A DNA stretch of 64,000 nt from Colwellia sp. (lineage in GTDB: Bacteria > Pseudomonadota > Gammaproteobacteria > Enterobacterales > Alteromonadaceae). Location: positions 43,390 to 107,389 of the forward strand of contig JABSOX010000019.1 of assembly GCA_013215655.1 (NCBI GenBank). Reading direction: 5' to 3'. Both the position numbers and the translations under genes were made by a program. Positions 32,777 through 42,149 of this stretch are shown here, piece by piece; the first letter of the stretch is position 1, and each line of letters starts with the position of its first letter. The notes under the pieces are model-generated. The model did no database searches and was not told the origin of the DNA. It saw nothing but the letters and a program-made list of their open reading frames with translations.

Positions 32777-33130
32777 CTTTACTTATGATTAGTTATTCAT
32801 TTGTCGGTGTTGAATTGTTTTTACGTATTTTTAAATTGTAATAAAACCTTGCTATAGCTCTTTAAATTCGAAAGTGATAAAGAAAATCTACTATTCCAAT
32901 AAATATCAATTACTCATTATCCAGGACTCAAGTTAGATGAGTAGCGAAAGTACATGTTCAAACCAACCCGTTTAAGAAAGTGCTCACTTCTTTATGTTAG
33001 ATGCTATTGAACATTCAAGGTATCTCTTTTGTCGATTCAATCTTAAATTATGTCGGTTCATAGTAAAGAGACCGACAGCTCTTCTTTTTTACGATAAATT
33101 ATTTTCATCAATAACAAGAAGAGAAATAAA
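32777..33130. other. Intergenic gap, nothing recognised
   Basis: A 354-bp AT-rich divergent gap between the DUF2982 gene and the amidohydrolase. It must hold both promoters. I see no palindrome longer than a few bases, no repeat from elsewhere in the window and no convincing short reading frame. AAGAAGAGA precedes the amidohydrolase ATG. Confidence 0.6.
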
Positions 33131-35017
33131 ATGAAAAGCTTAAATAAAGGTGGAACCTTTACATCAAGTCTATTTAATTTAGCCGCAGTGGTAAGCCTAA
33201 CGGCTTGTTTTAGTGTAAAAGCAATAGATACTCGTATTGATAATGTTCGTTTATATCAGCCGCTATTAAAAAGTTTTAGTCAACCAAGTCGCTTATATAT
33301 TGAAGAGGGTAAAATTATTGAGGTTGCTTCTTTAATGCAGCCAAAAAAGCCTGCAGATAAAGTGATTGATGCACATAGTAAATATGCGTTACCCGGCTTT
33401 ATTGATTTACATGTTCATTTAGGTGCATCAGGCAGTAACTATGCTGAATTTCAATATTTACCAGTAGAGTCTCATTTTAACTCTAACTTGTATTTAGGTG
33501 TGACAACTATTGTTGATTTATTTTCATTTGATGAAACTTTAAATGAAGCGCGAGGTTTGGCCCTACAACAAGTTACGCCTAATTTATTTTACGCAGGTAC
33601 ATTATTTACCAATCCCGGTGGTCATGGTACCCAGTTTGGTGGCGGTGCCCTTGAAGTCACTAGTGATGATGCTATCGATGGATTATGGCAGCAACATATG
33701 GCAAGAAATCCCAATATTACTAAAGCGATTATTGAAACGTTTGGTGGTCATGGGGAGTCATTAACGGATAACCAATTGACTGAGCTGGGGAAACGCTCAG
33801 AAGTGGCAGGTTTACCTTATTTTGTTCATGTATCAACATTAGAGGACGGTAAACGAGCAATAAAAGCGGGAGCCACAGCTCTTGCTCACGGTATTAATTC
33901 AGAGTCTGTTGATGATGAATTTATTAAATTAATGGTGGATAACCAAGTAGCTTATATCCCAACATTGGCAGTGTATTTTAATCATAGTGATGAAAATAAA
34001 AATCAAGCCATAAGTCGTCAAAGTGCATTATTAAAGACAGTACCAGAAAAACTAAAAAGCTGTTTATTTGATAAAGTCAGCGCTCCATCTAAATGGAAAG
34101 ATATTGCTTGGCAGAAGCGTCAAATTGCTTATGAAAATATTCGTAAACTTCATCAAGCGGGTATTGTTATTGGGACTGGTTCTGATGCGGGTAATCCCTA
34201 TACGTTGCATGGTGTTGGCTTGCACAATGAAATACAGGCGTTGAAAGAATCTGGTTTGTCTGCTGCTGAAGTACTTAATGCGGCAACATTAAACGCAGCA
34301 AAAATCATTAATAATGAACAACGTTTAGGGCAATTAATATCGGGATTTGAGGCGAGCTTTATATTATTAAATGAGGACCCTTTAAAAGACTTATCTGCGT
34401 TAGATGATATTGTTGAGGTTTATAAATCCGGCCAAAAAGTTAACCGTAAGCAATTAATTACTAAAAACCAAAGCATTGAACCTAAAGGGGTTGACTGCCA
34501 TATTAAAGCAGTTACTGGTGAACAGGTTGCCAGTGTTATTGATGATTTTTCGGGAATGACTAAGTGGCAAGCAATCAGTGACAAAATGATGGGTGGTCAA
34601 TCTACTGCAAGTATTGAACAGACTACAAATATTTTGAAAATTAGCACTTCTTTAGGAAAAACCACTGCTTTTGGTGCATGGGCAGGAGCACACCTATTAT
34701 TTCAAAATGCTGTAGATGCTTCTCAATATCAAGGAGTGAAAATTAAATATCGCGGCTCAAATATAGCCTTTGGTTTATCGGTTTATCACAGTGAAGTAAA
34801 AGATTGGGATCATTTCTCAACTAACGTTACAGCAAGTCAGCAATGGCAAACTTTGGAAATACCTTTTAAGCGGTTAAAGCAATTTGGTTATGGCAGTCAA
34901 TTAACATGGTCAGCGAAAAGCTTATCTGGATTAAGTTTTGTTTGGCGCACCACACCAGGGGGGAAATCGGCTGAAAATAGCAATCAGTTGGAGTTGGCTG
35001 AATTAACATACTTTTAA
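33131..35017 (+). CDS. Exported amidohydrolase fused to a CIA30 domain
   Basis: 628 residues with an N-terminal signal peptide (SLFNLAAVVSLTACFSVKA; a lipobox LTAC is also possible). Residues 60-430 form a metal-dependent amidohydrolase: GFIDLHVHLG binds the metals, followed by HVSTLEDGKRAIKAGATALAHGI and GTGSDAGNP. Residues about 465-625 form a CIA30/NDUFAF1-like beta-sandwich (IDDFSGMTKWQAISDKMMGG, WQTLEIPFKRLKQFG). The substrate is unknown; the CIA30 part may bind carbohydrate-like ligands. It is followed by a LytS/LytTR pair read in the same direction. Confidence 0.88.
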   Translation: MKSLNKGGTFTSSLFNLAAVVSLTACFSVKAIDTRIDNVRLYQPLLKSFSQPSRLYIEEGKIIEVASLMQPKKPADKVIDAHSKYALPGFIDLHVHLGASGSNYAEFQYLPVESHFNSNLYLGVTTIVDLFSFDETLNEARGLALQQVTPNLFYAGTLFTNPGGHGTQFGGGALEVTSDDAIDGLWQQHMARNPNITKAIIETFGGHGESLTDNQLTELGKRSEVAGLPYFVHVSTLEDGKRAIKAGATALAHGINSESVDDEFIKLMVDNQVAYIPTLAVYFNHSDENKNQAISRQSALLKTVPEKLKSCLFDKVSAPSKWKDIAWQKRQIAYENIRKLHQAGIVIGTGSDAGNPYTLHGVGLHNEIQALKESGLSAAEVLNAATLNAAKIINNEQRLGQLISGFEASFILLNEDPLKDLSALDDIVEVYKSGQKVNRKQLITKNQSIEPKGVDCHIKAVTGEQVASVIDDFSGMTKWQAISDKMMGGQSTASIEQTTNILKISTSLGKTTAFGAWAGAHLLFQNAVDASQYQGVKIKYRGSNIAFGLSVYHSEVKDWDHFSTNVTASQQWQTLEIPFKRLKQFGYGSQLTWSAKSLSGLSFVWRTTPGGKSAENSNQLELAELTYF

Positions 35018-35117
35018 TTAATACTATAAATAAAAAGTATAAATTGACGAACAAAGCAGGGTAAGCTTGTGACCGAAAATCATCTTGCTTTATAAATATA
35101 CGATTTCGAGAATAATA

Positions 35118-36125
35118 ATGCTTGCCCATCCTTTTTTTAAATACAGTTTTATCTTTTTATTAATGATTGACTTAAGTTATACCGCTGCACTTATTTTGAT
35201 GAATATGTCAGCTTTTGATATGGACGCTTTAATTGGCTCACTCATTTGGTTTGTTACTTTTTATTGGTTACCGGTGTGGGCTGCGGCGGTAATTATTTTA
35301 ACGATTAGAGAGAAGGGCATACACAATACATTTTTGGAATGGCTATTAGCTGTAACTCTAATGGCATTAGGTAATACTGCCACGGACAATATTTTGCCAC
35401 TGCTTTATGAACAATATCCTCGTATGGGCGTCTTTGTTATTTTGAATGGCATTTTATGGGGCTCAGGCATTTATTTTATTAGTCGTTATCTTGAGAGTAA
35501 AAAGAGCATAGCGATGGAGCAACAAGCACGTAAAGCCGCACAGTTATCTGCTTTACGGTATCAGTTAAATCCTCACTTTATGTTTAATAGCCTCAATACC
35601 ATTTCCGCTTATATTCATACCAAGCCTGATGTTGCCGATAAGGTTTTACATGAGTTGGCTGATATTTTGCGTTATTCACTTGATACTGCAGAAGTAAAAA
35701 GTATTTCGTTAAAAAATGAGTTAGCGATCATTGATAAGTATTTCAATATTGAAAAAGCGCGTTTTGGTGAGCGTTTAGTGGTGAATTTGGATGTCGCTGA
35801 AGAGTTAATGTTAATAGAAGTGCCGCCATTATTAATACAGCCTATCATTGAAAATTCCGTTAAACATAACGCTAAACAAACGATGTTAACGATTGATATA
35901 AAAATTAAAATAAAAGCTAAAAGTAAGCTAAGCATTCAACAAAACTTGTTAGAAATTATTATTACTGACAATGGCAAAGGTTTTAGTGATGATATTTTAG
36001 CAAAAGGTTTTGGTAAGGGTATAGGTATGAAAAACCTGCAACAACGCATGGCACAAATTGAATATGGAAAAGTGAATTTGTCTAATCAAGAGGGTGCAGT
36101 GGTTACTTTGGAGATGGCGGTATGA
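35118..36125 (+). CDS. LytS-family sensor histidine kinase
   Basis: About 335 residues from the ATG at 35118; an upstream TTG at 35085 has no ribosome binding site. Four membrane helices with short loops fill the first ~130 residues, so the signal is probably sensed in or at the membrane. A His_kinase domain follows, with the phosphorylated His in QLNPHFMFNSLN, then an ATPase part with LIQPIIENSVKHN and ITDNGKGFSDD and KGIGMKNLQQRM. Its stop overlaps the start of the LytTR regulator (ATGA), so the two are translationally coupled. Confidence 0.92.
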   Translation: MLAHPFFKYSFIFLLMIDLSYTAALILMNMSAFDMDALIGSLIWFVTFYWLPVWAAAVIILTIREKGIHNTFLEWLLAVTLMALGNTATDNILPLLYEQYPRMGVFVILNGILWGSGIYFISRYLESKKSIAMEQQARKAAQLSALRYQLNPHFMFNSLNTISAYIHTKPDVADKVLHELADILRYSLDTAEVKSISLKNELAIIDKYFNIEKARFGERLVVNLDVAEELMLIEVPPLLIQPIIENSVKHNAKQTMLTIDIKIKIKAKSKLSIQQNLLEIIITDNGKGFSDDILAKGFGKGIGMKNLQQRMAQIEYGKVNLSNQEGAVVTLEMAV

Positions 36126-36919
36126 GTACGGTAATTAAACAAAGTACGGTTAAAATTCGTGTTGTTTATGCCGATGATGAAGTGCCAGCAAGAGAGAAGA
36201 TCAGTCATCAATTAAGTTTAATTCCGAATGTGGACGTTGTTGGATTTGCGACAACAGGTAAAGAAGCTATTGCTTTAATAAATAATGAGCGACCTGACGT
36301 GGTGTTATTAGATATTCAAATGCCTGAAATTAATGGGTTGGAATTACTTGATTTATTAGATTATAAACCACTGATTATTTTTACTACTGCCTACGACAAT
36401 TTTGCCATTCAAGCCTTTGAGCAGTCATCAACAGATTACTTGCTTAAACCCTTTCCTTTATCACGGTTAATTGCTGCTCTTGATAAAGCGAAAGCGGCGA
36501 TATTAATGCAAAGGAATAATATCGCTAGTGTAGAAAACTCAGAAAACAAAGCTGCTGCATCTTTTACATTAAATCAAAATGTTGCTGTTAAACGTTTGAT
36601 CAGTAAAAATGGCGAGCGTATTAAAATTCTATCACCAAGTGAACTGTTTTTTATCAAAGCCGAACAAGGAAATAGCTTAGCTTGGGATGGTGAAAAGCAT
36701 CATTATTTAAGTGAAACATTGGAGCAATTAGAACAAGCTCTTGAGTCATCACAGTTTGTACGCATTCATCGCAGTTACTTAATTAATATTGATAAAATTA
36801 AAGAAATACAACGTTGGTTTAATGGCAAGTTAATGGTTATTATTGATGATGACAATAAAACGGAGCTGAGTAGTAGCCGCAGTGGTGCAGATAAGTTAAA
36901 GCAAGTTTTGGGGTTGTAA
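36122..36919 (+). CDS. LytTR-family response regulator
   Basis: 265 residues. A receiver domain (VVYADDEVPAREKI, VVLLDIQMPEING, LLKPFPLSRL) is followed by a LytTR DNA-binding domain (GERIKILSPSELFFIKAEQGN, FVRIHRSYLINIDKIKEIQRW). It should regulate genes as a phosphorylated dimer that binds direct repeats. Partner of the preceding LytS-type kinase, with a 4-bp overlap. The target genes are not evident; the amidohydrolase-CIA30 gene upstream is the nearest candidate. Confidence 0.93.
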   Translation: MSTVIKQSTVKIRVVYADDEVPAREKISHQLSLIPNVDVVGFATTGKEAIALINNERPDVVLLDIQMPEINGLELLDLLDYKPLIIFTTAYDNFAIQAFEQSSTDYLLKPFPLSRLIAALDKAKAAILMQRNNIASVENSENKAAASFTLNQNVAVKRLISKNGERIKILSPSELFFIKAEQGNSLAWDGEKHHYLSETLEQLEQALESSQFVRIHRSYLINIDKIKEIQRWFNGKLMVIIDDDNKTELSSSRSGADKLKQVLGL

Positions 36920-36930
36920 TTCTCGTAATT

Positions 36931-36961
36931 CAAGTGAAACTAAATCAATGAGTTTCACTTG
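36931..36961. terminator. Bidirectional terminator hairpin
   Basis: caagtgaaact / agtttcacttg is a perfect 11-bp stem with loop aaatcaatg. It lies between the convergent LytTR gene and the 161-aa membrane protein gene. Confidence 0.75.
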
Positions 36962-36981
36962 AAAATTTCATCTAAGTGGTA

Positions 36982-37467
36982 TTACTCTTTGGGTTTTACA
37001 AAGCCTCTAAAAACCATAAATACAAAAACAATTAGTGCCATGATGAAATTAACTCCACCTAAGAGATACTCTTTACTTTTTAGTGATTGATAATTCTGTG
37101 ATAAATCACCACTTGAAAAACCATTTTGAGCGAGTAAAGTCACCTCATCAATCATTGGTGATAAAAATGCAATGCCATTGGTTAAAATCAATAACATCAG
37201 GAATAAGATTAATATATGTATTCTCGACTGAAAAGGGTTGATTTTCTTAATGAAAAGAGAGGCAGAGACTGCAACTATTGATAGCCACATGCCCGGTATT
37301 GTTATTGAATAGGTGATTTGAGAGATAAGTTGGTGATAGTGAACGTTTAAAGTGACGTCTAAGGAATCAGTAATGACGGTATTAATTACTATTGATGAAA
37401 GTATCCCACCAAAAAATAATATAGCGCCAATAATTTGCATAAATATAATACATTTTTCTTTATTCAC
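36982..37467 (-). CDS. Hypothetical four-helix membrane protein
   Basis: 161 residues with four hydrophobic segments (IGAILFFGGILSSIVINTV, MWLSIVAVSASLFI, ILILFLMLLILTNGIAFL, FIMALIVFVFMVF). The N-terminus is short and cytoplasmic. No motif allows a family name; it resembles small DUF-type inner-membrane proteins. GGAAG precedes the ATG. The gene is monocistronic. Confidence 0.65.
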   Translation of the reverse strand: MNKEKCIIFMQIIGAILFFGGILSSIVINTVITDSLDVTLNVHYHQLISQITYSITIPGMWLSIVAVSASLFIKKINPFQSRIHILILFLMLLILTNGIAFLSPMIDEVTLLAQNGFSSGDLSQNYQSLKSKEYLLGGVNFIMALIVFVFMVFRGFVKPKE

Positions 37468-37591
37468 TTTTTCTTCCTTGTAAAAGTGTGACTCACAGGT
37501 TACGAAGTTATTTGGGTATAACCCTTTACCTGTGGTCTACGTTACAGCAAAAGCTAATAAAATAATACGAATTGTTAACAGCGAACTTGAT

Positions 37592-37644
37592 TTATACCCT
37601 TTCTCTACTTGCTGAAACCTGCATCTTCAACTAGAGCGGATATA
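37592..37644. mobile_element. MITE-A remnant (internally deleted)
   Basis: The left end tatacccttt-ctctacttg and the right end tgcatcttcaactagagcgg-atata lie almost back to back, joined by ctgaaacc, which also precedes the right end of copy 1. The interior is lost. The 257-bp gap between 37467 and 37725 holds only this remnant and AT-rich sequence. Confidence 0.65.
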
Positions 37645-37724
37645 TCCTAGTCAAGAAAAATGTATATTTCAGGACGACGAGTATTTAATTCGAACCAAAC
37701 TTAAATATTAAAGTTCAACAGACC

Positions 37725-39995
37725 CTAATACATAAACCGTATTTTAAACATTAATAAGTCAACATCGGGATTCTCAAATTGATTTCTAATGACTTCATTA
37801 TGATGTGTGAACTGTTGCCCTTGTTCAAAAAACATCCCATTCCTCGCATAGACCAAAAATACATCGGATAAAGGGGCAAAACGATAGCGATAACGAAGCT
37901 GCAAAGTTAATTGGCTTTGTTTAAAGTTAGGCTGTTGTTCAGTAAGTGACGAACTTGGTATTTGATCGTTAGTAAAATCAACATTTTTTCCGTTTTTGGC
38001 TTCAATACTATACCACTGTCCTTTGAGGCTGAGTTCTTGGTTCTCAAACATTGACCACAGCACTTTAAAACTTAATTGATCAAAGTTACGCTGATAGCTA
38101 GTTAGTTTTCCATCAGAATCACCTATTAACCAATCATCGCTATTTAAATGAGAGACACTGGCTGAAAAAATAGTTTGATCGCTGAATGCGTAATCAGCAG
38201 ATAATTTTACGCTATTAGCCCAACCTGCAATGCCTTCCTGCAAGGAGTTAAGGTCTACTTCATAGTGAAAGTCTCCCACATAAGGGCTGACGTATTGCAA
38301 TAAATAATCTTGGCGTTCGGCTAATTTAATGCTGCCATTATTACGTGAAATAAGGTCATCGATACCAGAGGTAGTATACTTTACTGTCGTAATGTACTTT
38401 GCGCTATTTTGTGTCTTTAACGTTATGGCTGCAGTATATTTTTGTGGTAAATGCTCATTTTGAAAATTACTAGCAAGCAGTGCCGAGCCATGAAAATTAA
38501 TCTGTCTAAAAAAGTTATTATCACCATTTGGTAACAGTAAATAATCACTTGATAGTTTCATTTTTTTTAGATTGTTTCGGGCCAAATAACCCATATCGTT
38601 TAAGGCTAACTTATTGTCTAACCAGGTTAATTTTATATCAGTTTGCCATTGACGACTGGCACGATAATTAACATTGAATGTGCCACCTAAACCATCACCT
38701 AAACTATCAGCGTTATCTTGTTGTTTAATGTTTGAATATAAGAACTTCCCATCGATAGTTAAACGGTCTTTATTGTAGCCATAATCTATTGCCGAACTTA
38801 TGGCATGTCGATTAATTGTTGGACGATTTACCCAGTTAATGAGTTGTCCTACATAACCCTGTTCACCTTTATATAACCAGCGGGTACTGAGAAATTGTTT
38901 ACCTTTAGCGTCACTACTATCATCTTCGGTGACGGCCATTATGCCAAAGTCAATATGTTGATTGGTATTTATATATTTTACGGCAGCAAGAATATCAGAC
39001 GGTGCGCTACTTAAACCGTCAGTGTTACCACCAATACGACGAGTATTAAGCATTTCAAAGTCATTTCCTTTAACATCAAATAGGCTTTGGTTTTCGGTAA
39101 AAAAGGCACGTTTATCGCTGTATAGGGTTTCAATGGCTGAAAAATTTGCGATTAACTCATCACTTTCTGCTTGACCAAAGTCAGGGTTAATTGTCGCGGT
39201 TATTTGTTGATCTACCGTTGGCTTCCATAATAAGTCAGTACCTACTCTTAATGTTGATTTTTGTTCATTAAAATCTTGTGTTATTGAGCTATACGGAAAT
39301 ACTTGCATCGTTGAGTTTTCGGGTTTATCGACTTTTACACTATGAAGAGATTGCATGAAGTTAGCTCTTGAGGACGAGGTATCTGGAAATGAGTAACTCT
39401 CGCCTTCAGCTATATTGTATCGGCTGAAGTGAAGCTTTATTTCTCCTAAATTATTTTTCTGTGTAATAGGAAAAGGGGCTATTGTCCAAGGAATAAAAAT
39501 TTCGCTATACCAATTAACCTCATCTTCAGAAATACTGAAATCCCAAGCTCCTTCCCAGTCATCATCAAAGTTATTACCTCTTGAATAAACGCCGTCCATA
39601 CTACCATTACCCAGTGTTGTCACAAATTCGTAAACGGTATCACCTTGCCCTGAAAAATCGATGGCGACGACATTAAAATCTGCTGAAGTATGTTGGTCTT
39701 TACCACTATATTTTCTTGAACGTTTGTCTCTGTCTTGTTGATTTTCAAAAGCAATATATAAGCCGTCACGGGTGGTCATTACTCTAACAACGGTATTTAC
39801 TTTCGGTGAGAGTCCTGTATCTGGAGAGGTAACTACAAAAGATGAGAATTTTTGCGCCTTAGACCATATCGGTTCATTAATTTTTCCATCTAAGGTGATT
39901 TCATCAGAGGAAACTTGTGTACTAAGGACTTCGGCGTTAGATTTGCAAATGGTGAAAAGTGTTATTAATAAAAATAAATTAGTGGCTAACTTCAT
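37725..39995 (-). CDS. DUF5916 outer-membrane protein with CBM9-like N-terminus
   Basis: 756 residues with a signal peptide (LFLLITLFTICKSNA). Residues 25-215 form a CBM9-like beta-sandwich (ITLDGKINEPIWSKAQKF, GLYIAFENQDR-type pattern), followed by DUF5916 with TATINPDFGQAESDE and FFTENQSLFD, and a beta-strand-rich C-terminal part ending in an aromatic residue (IRFMY), typical of an outer-membrane barrel. The function is unknown; family members appear in sugar or peptide utilization loci. It is divergent from a LysR gene that is its probable regulator. Confidence 0.85.
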   Translation of the reverse strand: MKLATNLFLLITLFTICKSNAEVLSTQVSSDEITLDGKINEPIWSKAQKFSSFVVTSPDTGLSPKVNTVVRVMTTRDGLYIAFENQQDRDKRSRKYSGKDQHTSADFNVVAIDFSGQGDTVYEFVTTLGNGSMDGVYSRGNNFDDDWEGAWDFSISEDEVNWYSEIFIPWTIAPFPITQKNNLGEIKLHFSRYNIAEGESYSFPDTSSSRANFMQSLHSVKVDKPENSTMQVFPYSSITQDFNEQKSTLRVGTDLLWKPTVDQQITATINPDFGQAESDELIANFSAIETLYSDKRAFFTENQSLFDVKGNDFEMLNTRRIGGNTDGLSSAPSDILAAVKYINTNQHIDFGIMAVTEDDSSDAKGKQFLSTRWLYKGEQGYVGQLINWVNRPTINRHAISSAIDYGYNKDRLTIDGKFLYSNIKQQDNADSLGDGLGGTFNVNYRASRQWQTDIKLTWLDNKLALNDMGYLARNNLKKMKLSSDYLLLPNGDNNFFRQINFHGSALLASNFQNEHLPQKYTAAITLKTQNSAKYITTVKYTTSGIDDLISRNNGSIKLAERQDYLLQYVSPYVGDFHYEVDLNSLQEGIAGWANSVKLSADYAFSDQTIFSASVSHLNSDDWLIGDSDGKLTSYQRNFDQLSFKVLWSMFENQELSLKGQWYSIEAKNGKNVDFTNDQIPSSSLTEQQPNFKQSQLTLQLRYRYRFAPLSDVFLVYARNGMFFEQGQQFTHHNEVIRNQFENPDVDLLMFKIRFMY

Positions 39996-40080
39996 AAGAG
40001 AGGAAGATCTCGATAAGGTAAATTAGTGATGATGTTAATGTAAATTCACCACTTTAAATAAATGAAATAAAGCTTATACT

Positions 40081-40097
40081 TATGAATTTAATTCATA
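40081..40097. promoter_or_regulatory. Palindromic candidate LysR operator
   Basis: tatgaat-tta-attcata is a perfect 7+7 palindrome just upstream of the LysR start and within the gap to the divergent DUF5916 gene. Its symmetry and T/A spacing fit a LysR-type box. Being 14 bp upstream of the ATG, it could act in autoregulation. Confidence 0.5.
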
Positions 40098-40110
40098 CTT
40101 GGTTGTTGGC

Positions 40111-40983
40111 ATGTTTAGAAAACTTCCCCCTTTAAAGTCATTGTTAGCATTTGCTGCAGCATCACGAAGTAATAATTTTAGTCTTGCCGCCAAAGAGTTA
40201 TATATAACCCAAAGTGCAATTAGCCATCAGATCAAAAATTTAGAAGAGTTTCTAGGACACAAACTTTTTTATCGAGAGGGTAAGACGTTAAGGTTATCTC
40301 CTGAGGGACAGCTTTACGCCCAAACCGTTAATCAAAGCATCGAGCAAATAATTTCTGCAACACAAGAACTAGTGGGTCATCATGATAATATTTTGCAATT
40401 TGGTGTCAGTAGTACCTTTGCTATTCATCGTATAACACCTGAATTAAATGATTTGTATCAACGATATAGTGAACTTGATATTCGTTTGCGGATGTTAAGT
40501 TGCAGTGATGTTATTACCGCATTAGATCTCGATGTCATATTATATGATCACCCCATTGAACATATTTCTTATGAATGTATAGAGCTAAAGAACGAGGCCT
40601 ATTACCCGGTTGCTAATGTACAGTTAGCTAAACAATTAGGGTCTTTACCTACTGAGTGGCACGAACAAACGGTATTTATTGATATTGAAACCGTTGATTT
40701 ATGGCAAGACTGGTTCAAAGAGCAAGAATTAGATCTTATTGATACCAATATTCAGTATTTCGGTCATACAATTTTGATTTTAAAAGCTGTTCTTGCTGGA
40801 CAGGGTATTGCTTTATTAGGTGAAACCTTAATATGCAATGAATTAGCATGTGGTGAACTGGTTAAATTAAGTGATTCCCCCATCACATTTTCTGATGATG
40901 GTTTTTATTTTGCTTGGCATAAACGTCGTAAAAATGATGTGAATATTAGAATACTTAAAAACTGGTTATTAGGTTTGTTGTAA
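40111..40983 (+). CDS. LysR-family transcriptional regulator (GcvA-like)
   Basis: About 290 residues from the ATG at 40111; a TTG at 40099 is in frame but lies next to the palindrome. Winged helix LLAFAAASRSNNFSLAAKELYITQSAISHQIKNLEEFLG at the N-terminus, then the effector domain with QFGVSSTFAIHRITPEL and GQGIALLGETL. Overall similar to GcvA-type activators. Divergent from the DUF5916 gene (gap about 115 bp), its most probable target. Confidence 0.92.
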   Translation: MFRKLPPLKSLLAFAAASRSNNFSLAAKELYITQSAISHQIKNLEEFLGHKLFYREGKTLRLSPEGQLYAQTVNQSIEQIISATQELVGHHDNILQFGVSSTFAIHRITPELNDLYQRYSELDIRLRMLSCSDVITALDLDVILYDHPIEHISYECIELKNEAYYPVANVQLAKQLGSLPTEWHEQTVFIDIETVDLWQDWFKEQELDLIDTNIQYFGHTILILKAVLAGQGIALLGETLICNELACGELVKLSDSPITFSDDGFYFAWHKRRKNDVNIRILKNWLLGLL

Positions 40984-41014
40984 TTAGTCATTTCTTATAT
41001 AAAAAATGACTAAT
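40983..41014. terminator. AT-rich bidirectional hairpin
   Basis: attagtcattt / aaatgactaat, an 11-bp stem with an A/T-rich loop, lies between the convergent LysR and DUF1801 genes. Confidence 0.65.
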
Positions 41015-41035
41015 ATTCATGTACATTTAAAGTGG

Positions 41036-41476
41036 TTATTTCTCTAATAGATTGCTTAGTTCAAAGGCGTTAATACTGCCCAACAGTGGTAAATGTTTAA
41101 TTGCATGATAGCGCAGTGATAGTGATATGCAGTGTTTGAGTTCTATCAATGGCAATTCATCAGTTAGTTGGAATATAATTGCGCGGTTTCCTTGATAACT
41201 AAAGGTATCACCATAAAGCTCTTTAAACGTTTCAACTAACGACGTTTTACAATTAAAGTAGAGGCAATATTGCTGTGGATATTTTGCTTTCCAATCAAAT
41301 CTTAGGGTACTGCCATTTTTACTTAGATAGCTAGGTTCATTCCATTTCAGCATTTCTGAAATTTCTTTGATACCATCTTCTTTAGCGACTTCAAAAATTA
41401 AGGTTCTTATCCTCGTTAACAATACGGAAACGTTAGTTGGATAAGATGAAAATTTTTCCTTTACTGAATGTTCCAT
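41036..41476 (-). CDS. DUF1801-family protein
   Basis: 146 residues with the DUF1801/YdhG-like pattern: ATVLLTRIRTLIFEVAKED-like N-terminal helix region, ISEMLKWNEPSYL, and STLRFDWKAKYPQQYCLYFNCKT. Soluble, no signal peptide. The fold resembles frataxin-like or SRPBCC-like small domains; no activity is established. It is the last gene of a three-gene set with the GFA and DUF3303 genes, 18 bp after the GFA gene. Confidence 0.78.
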   Translation of the reverse strand: MEHSVKEKFSSYPTNVSVLLTRIRTLIFEVAKEDGIKEISEMLKWNEPSYLSKNGSTLRFDWKAKYPQQYCLYFNCKTSLVETFKELYGDTFSYQGNRAIIFQLTDELPLIELKHCISLSLRYHAIKHLPLLGSINAFELSNLLEK

Positions 41477-41494
41477 GTCAATTGTCCATGTTAA

Positions 41495-41902
41495 CTATTG
41501 TCTGTTGGGTTCAAATGCTTCATATCTTGGTAGGTTGTCATCAAGGTTATCCCAATTAGCTTTTGAAGTAACAAAATTGTGCGATATGGGTTTCTCTTTT
41601 ATTTCAGAATCAAATATGCCTAAACGTACTCTAATCCTGCTTTTATCTTGGTCATTAGAACTATAAATAGGTGAACCACAACCTGAACAAAAGTGCCTAT
41701 TCCTGCCTGGTTTAAAAGCGAAAGTACTGAGTGCCTCCTTTCCTTTAACAACTTTTAAGCTATTGATGTCTACAAAACCATTAGTAGCATAGGCCGTGCC
41801 TGTTGATTTTCGACACAGGGAACAATGGCAATGAATAATACTGTCTATTGCGCCACTAACTTCAATTTTGATTACACCACATAAACATTTTCCATAATAC
41901 AT
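41495..41902 (-). CDS. GFA-family zinc-binding protein
   Basis: 135 residues of the GFA (glutathione-dependent formaldehyde-activating enzyme) fold. Zinc ligands are visible as CLCG (residues 6-9), HCHCSLCRKSTG (near 24-35) and FCSGCGSPIY (near 72). Many family members do not act on formaldehyde, so only a thiol/zinc role is safe. Middle gene of a compact operon, 10 bp after the DUF3303 gene. Confidence 0.9.
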   Translation of the reverse strand: MYYGKCLCGVIKIEVSGAIDSIIHCHCSLCRKSTGTAYATNGFVDINSLKVVKGKEALSTFAFKPGRNRHFCSGCGSPIYSSNDQDKSRIRVRLGIFDSEIKEKPISHNFVTSKANWDNLDDNLPRYEAFEPNRQ

Positions 41903-41912
41903 AGTGTCATCC

Positions 41913-42149
41913 TCAATCTAACGGAACTAATTCGAATTCGACATAATCGTGCCATTTTTTAAACCATTGATAAAATAATTCAATATTGTTTGATTCCATT
42001 AACTGATAGCAAATATTCTGTTCTTTGTTTACCCATGAGTTTAGGTAATGTAACCCTTCTGGAAACATGCGACCTTTAGTATTGTATCTTTTGTAATTGT
42101 CATCAAGACAACCGGGTTTAAATTTTTCTATTACCATATATTTTTTCAA
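41913..42149 (-). CDS. DUF3303-like small protein
   Basis: 78 residues, one alpha/beta domain: MKKYMVIEKFKPGCLDDNYKRY at the start, then GLHYLNSWV and CYQLMESNN, ending FELVPLD. This matches DUF3303, a dimeric alpha/beta-barrel type family without a known role. First gene of the operon with GFA and DUF1801. Confidence 0.8.
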   Translation of the reverse strand: MKKYMVIEKFKPGCLDDNYKRYNTKGRMFPEGLHYLNSWVNKEQNICYQLMESNNIELFYQWFKKWHDYVEFELVPLD

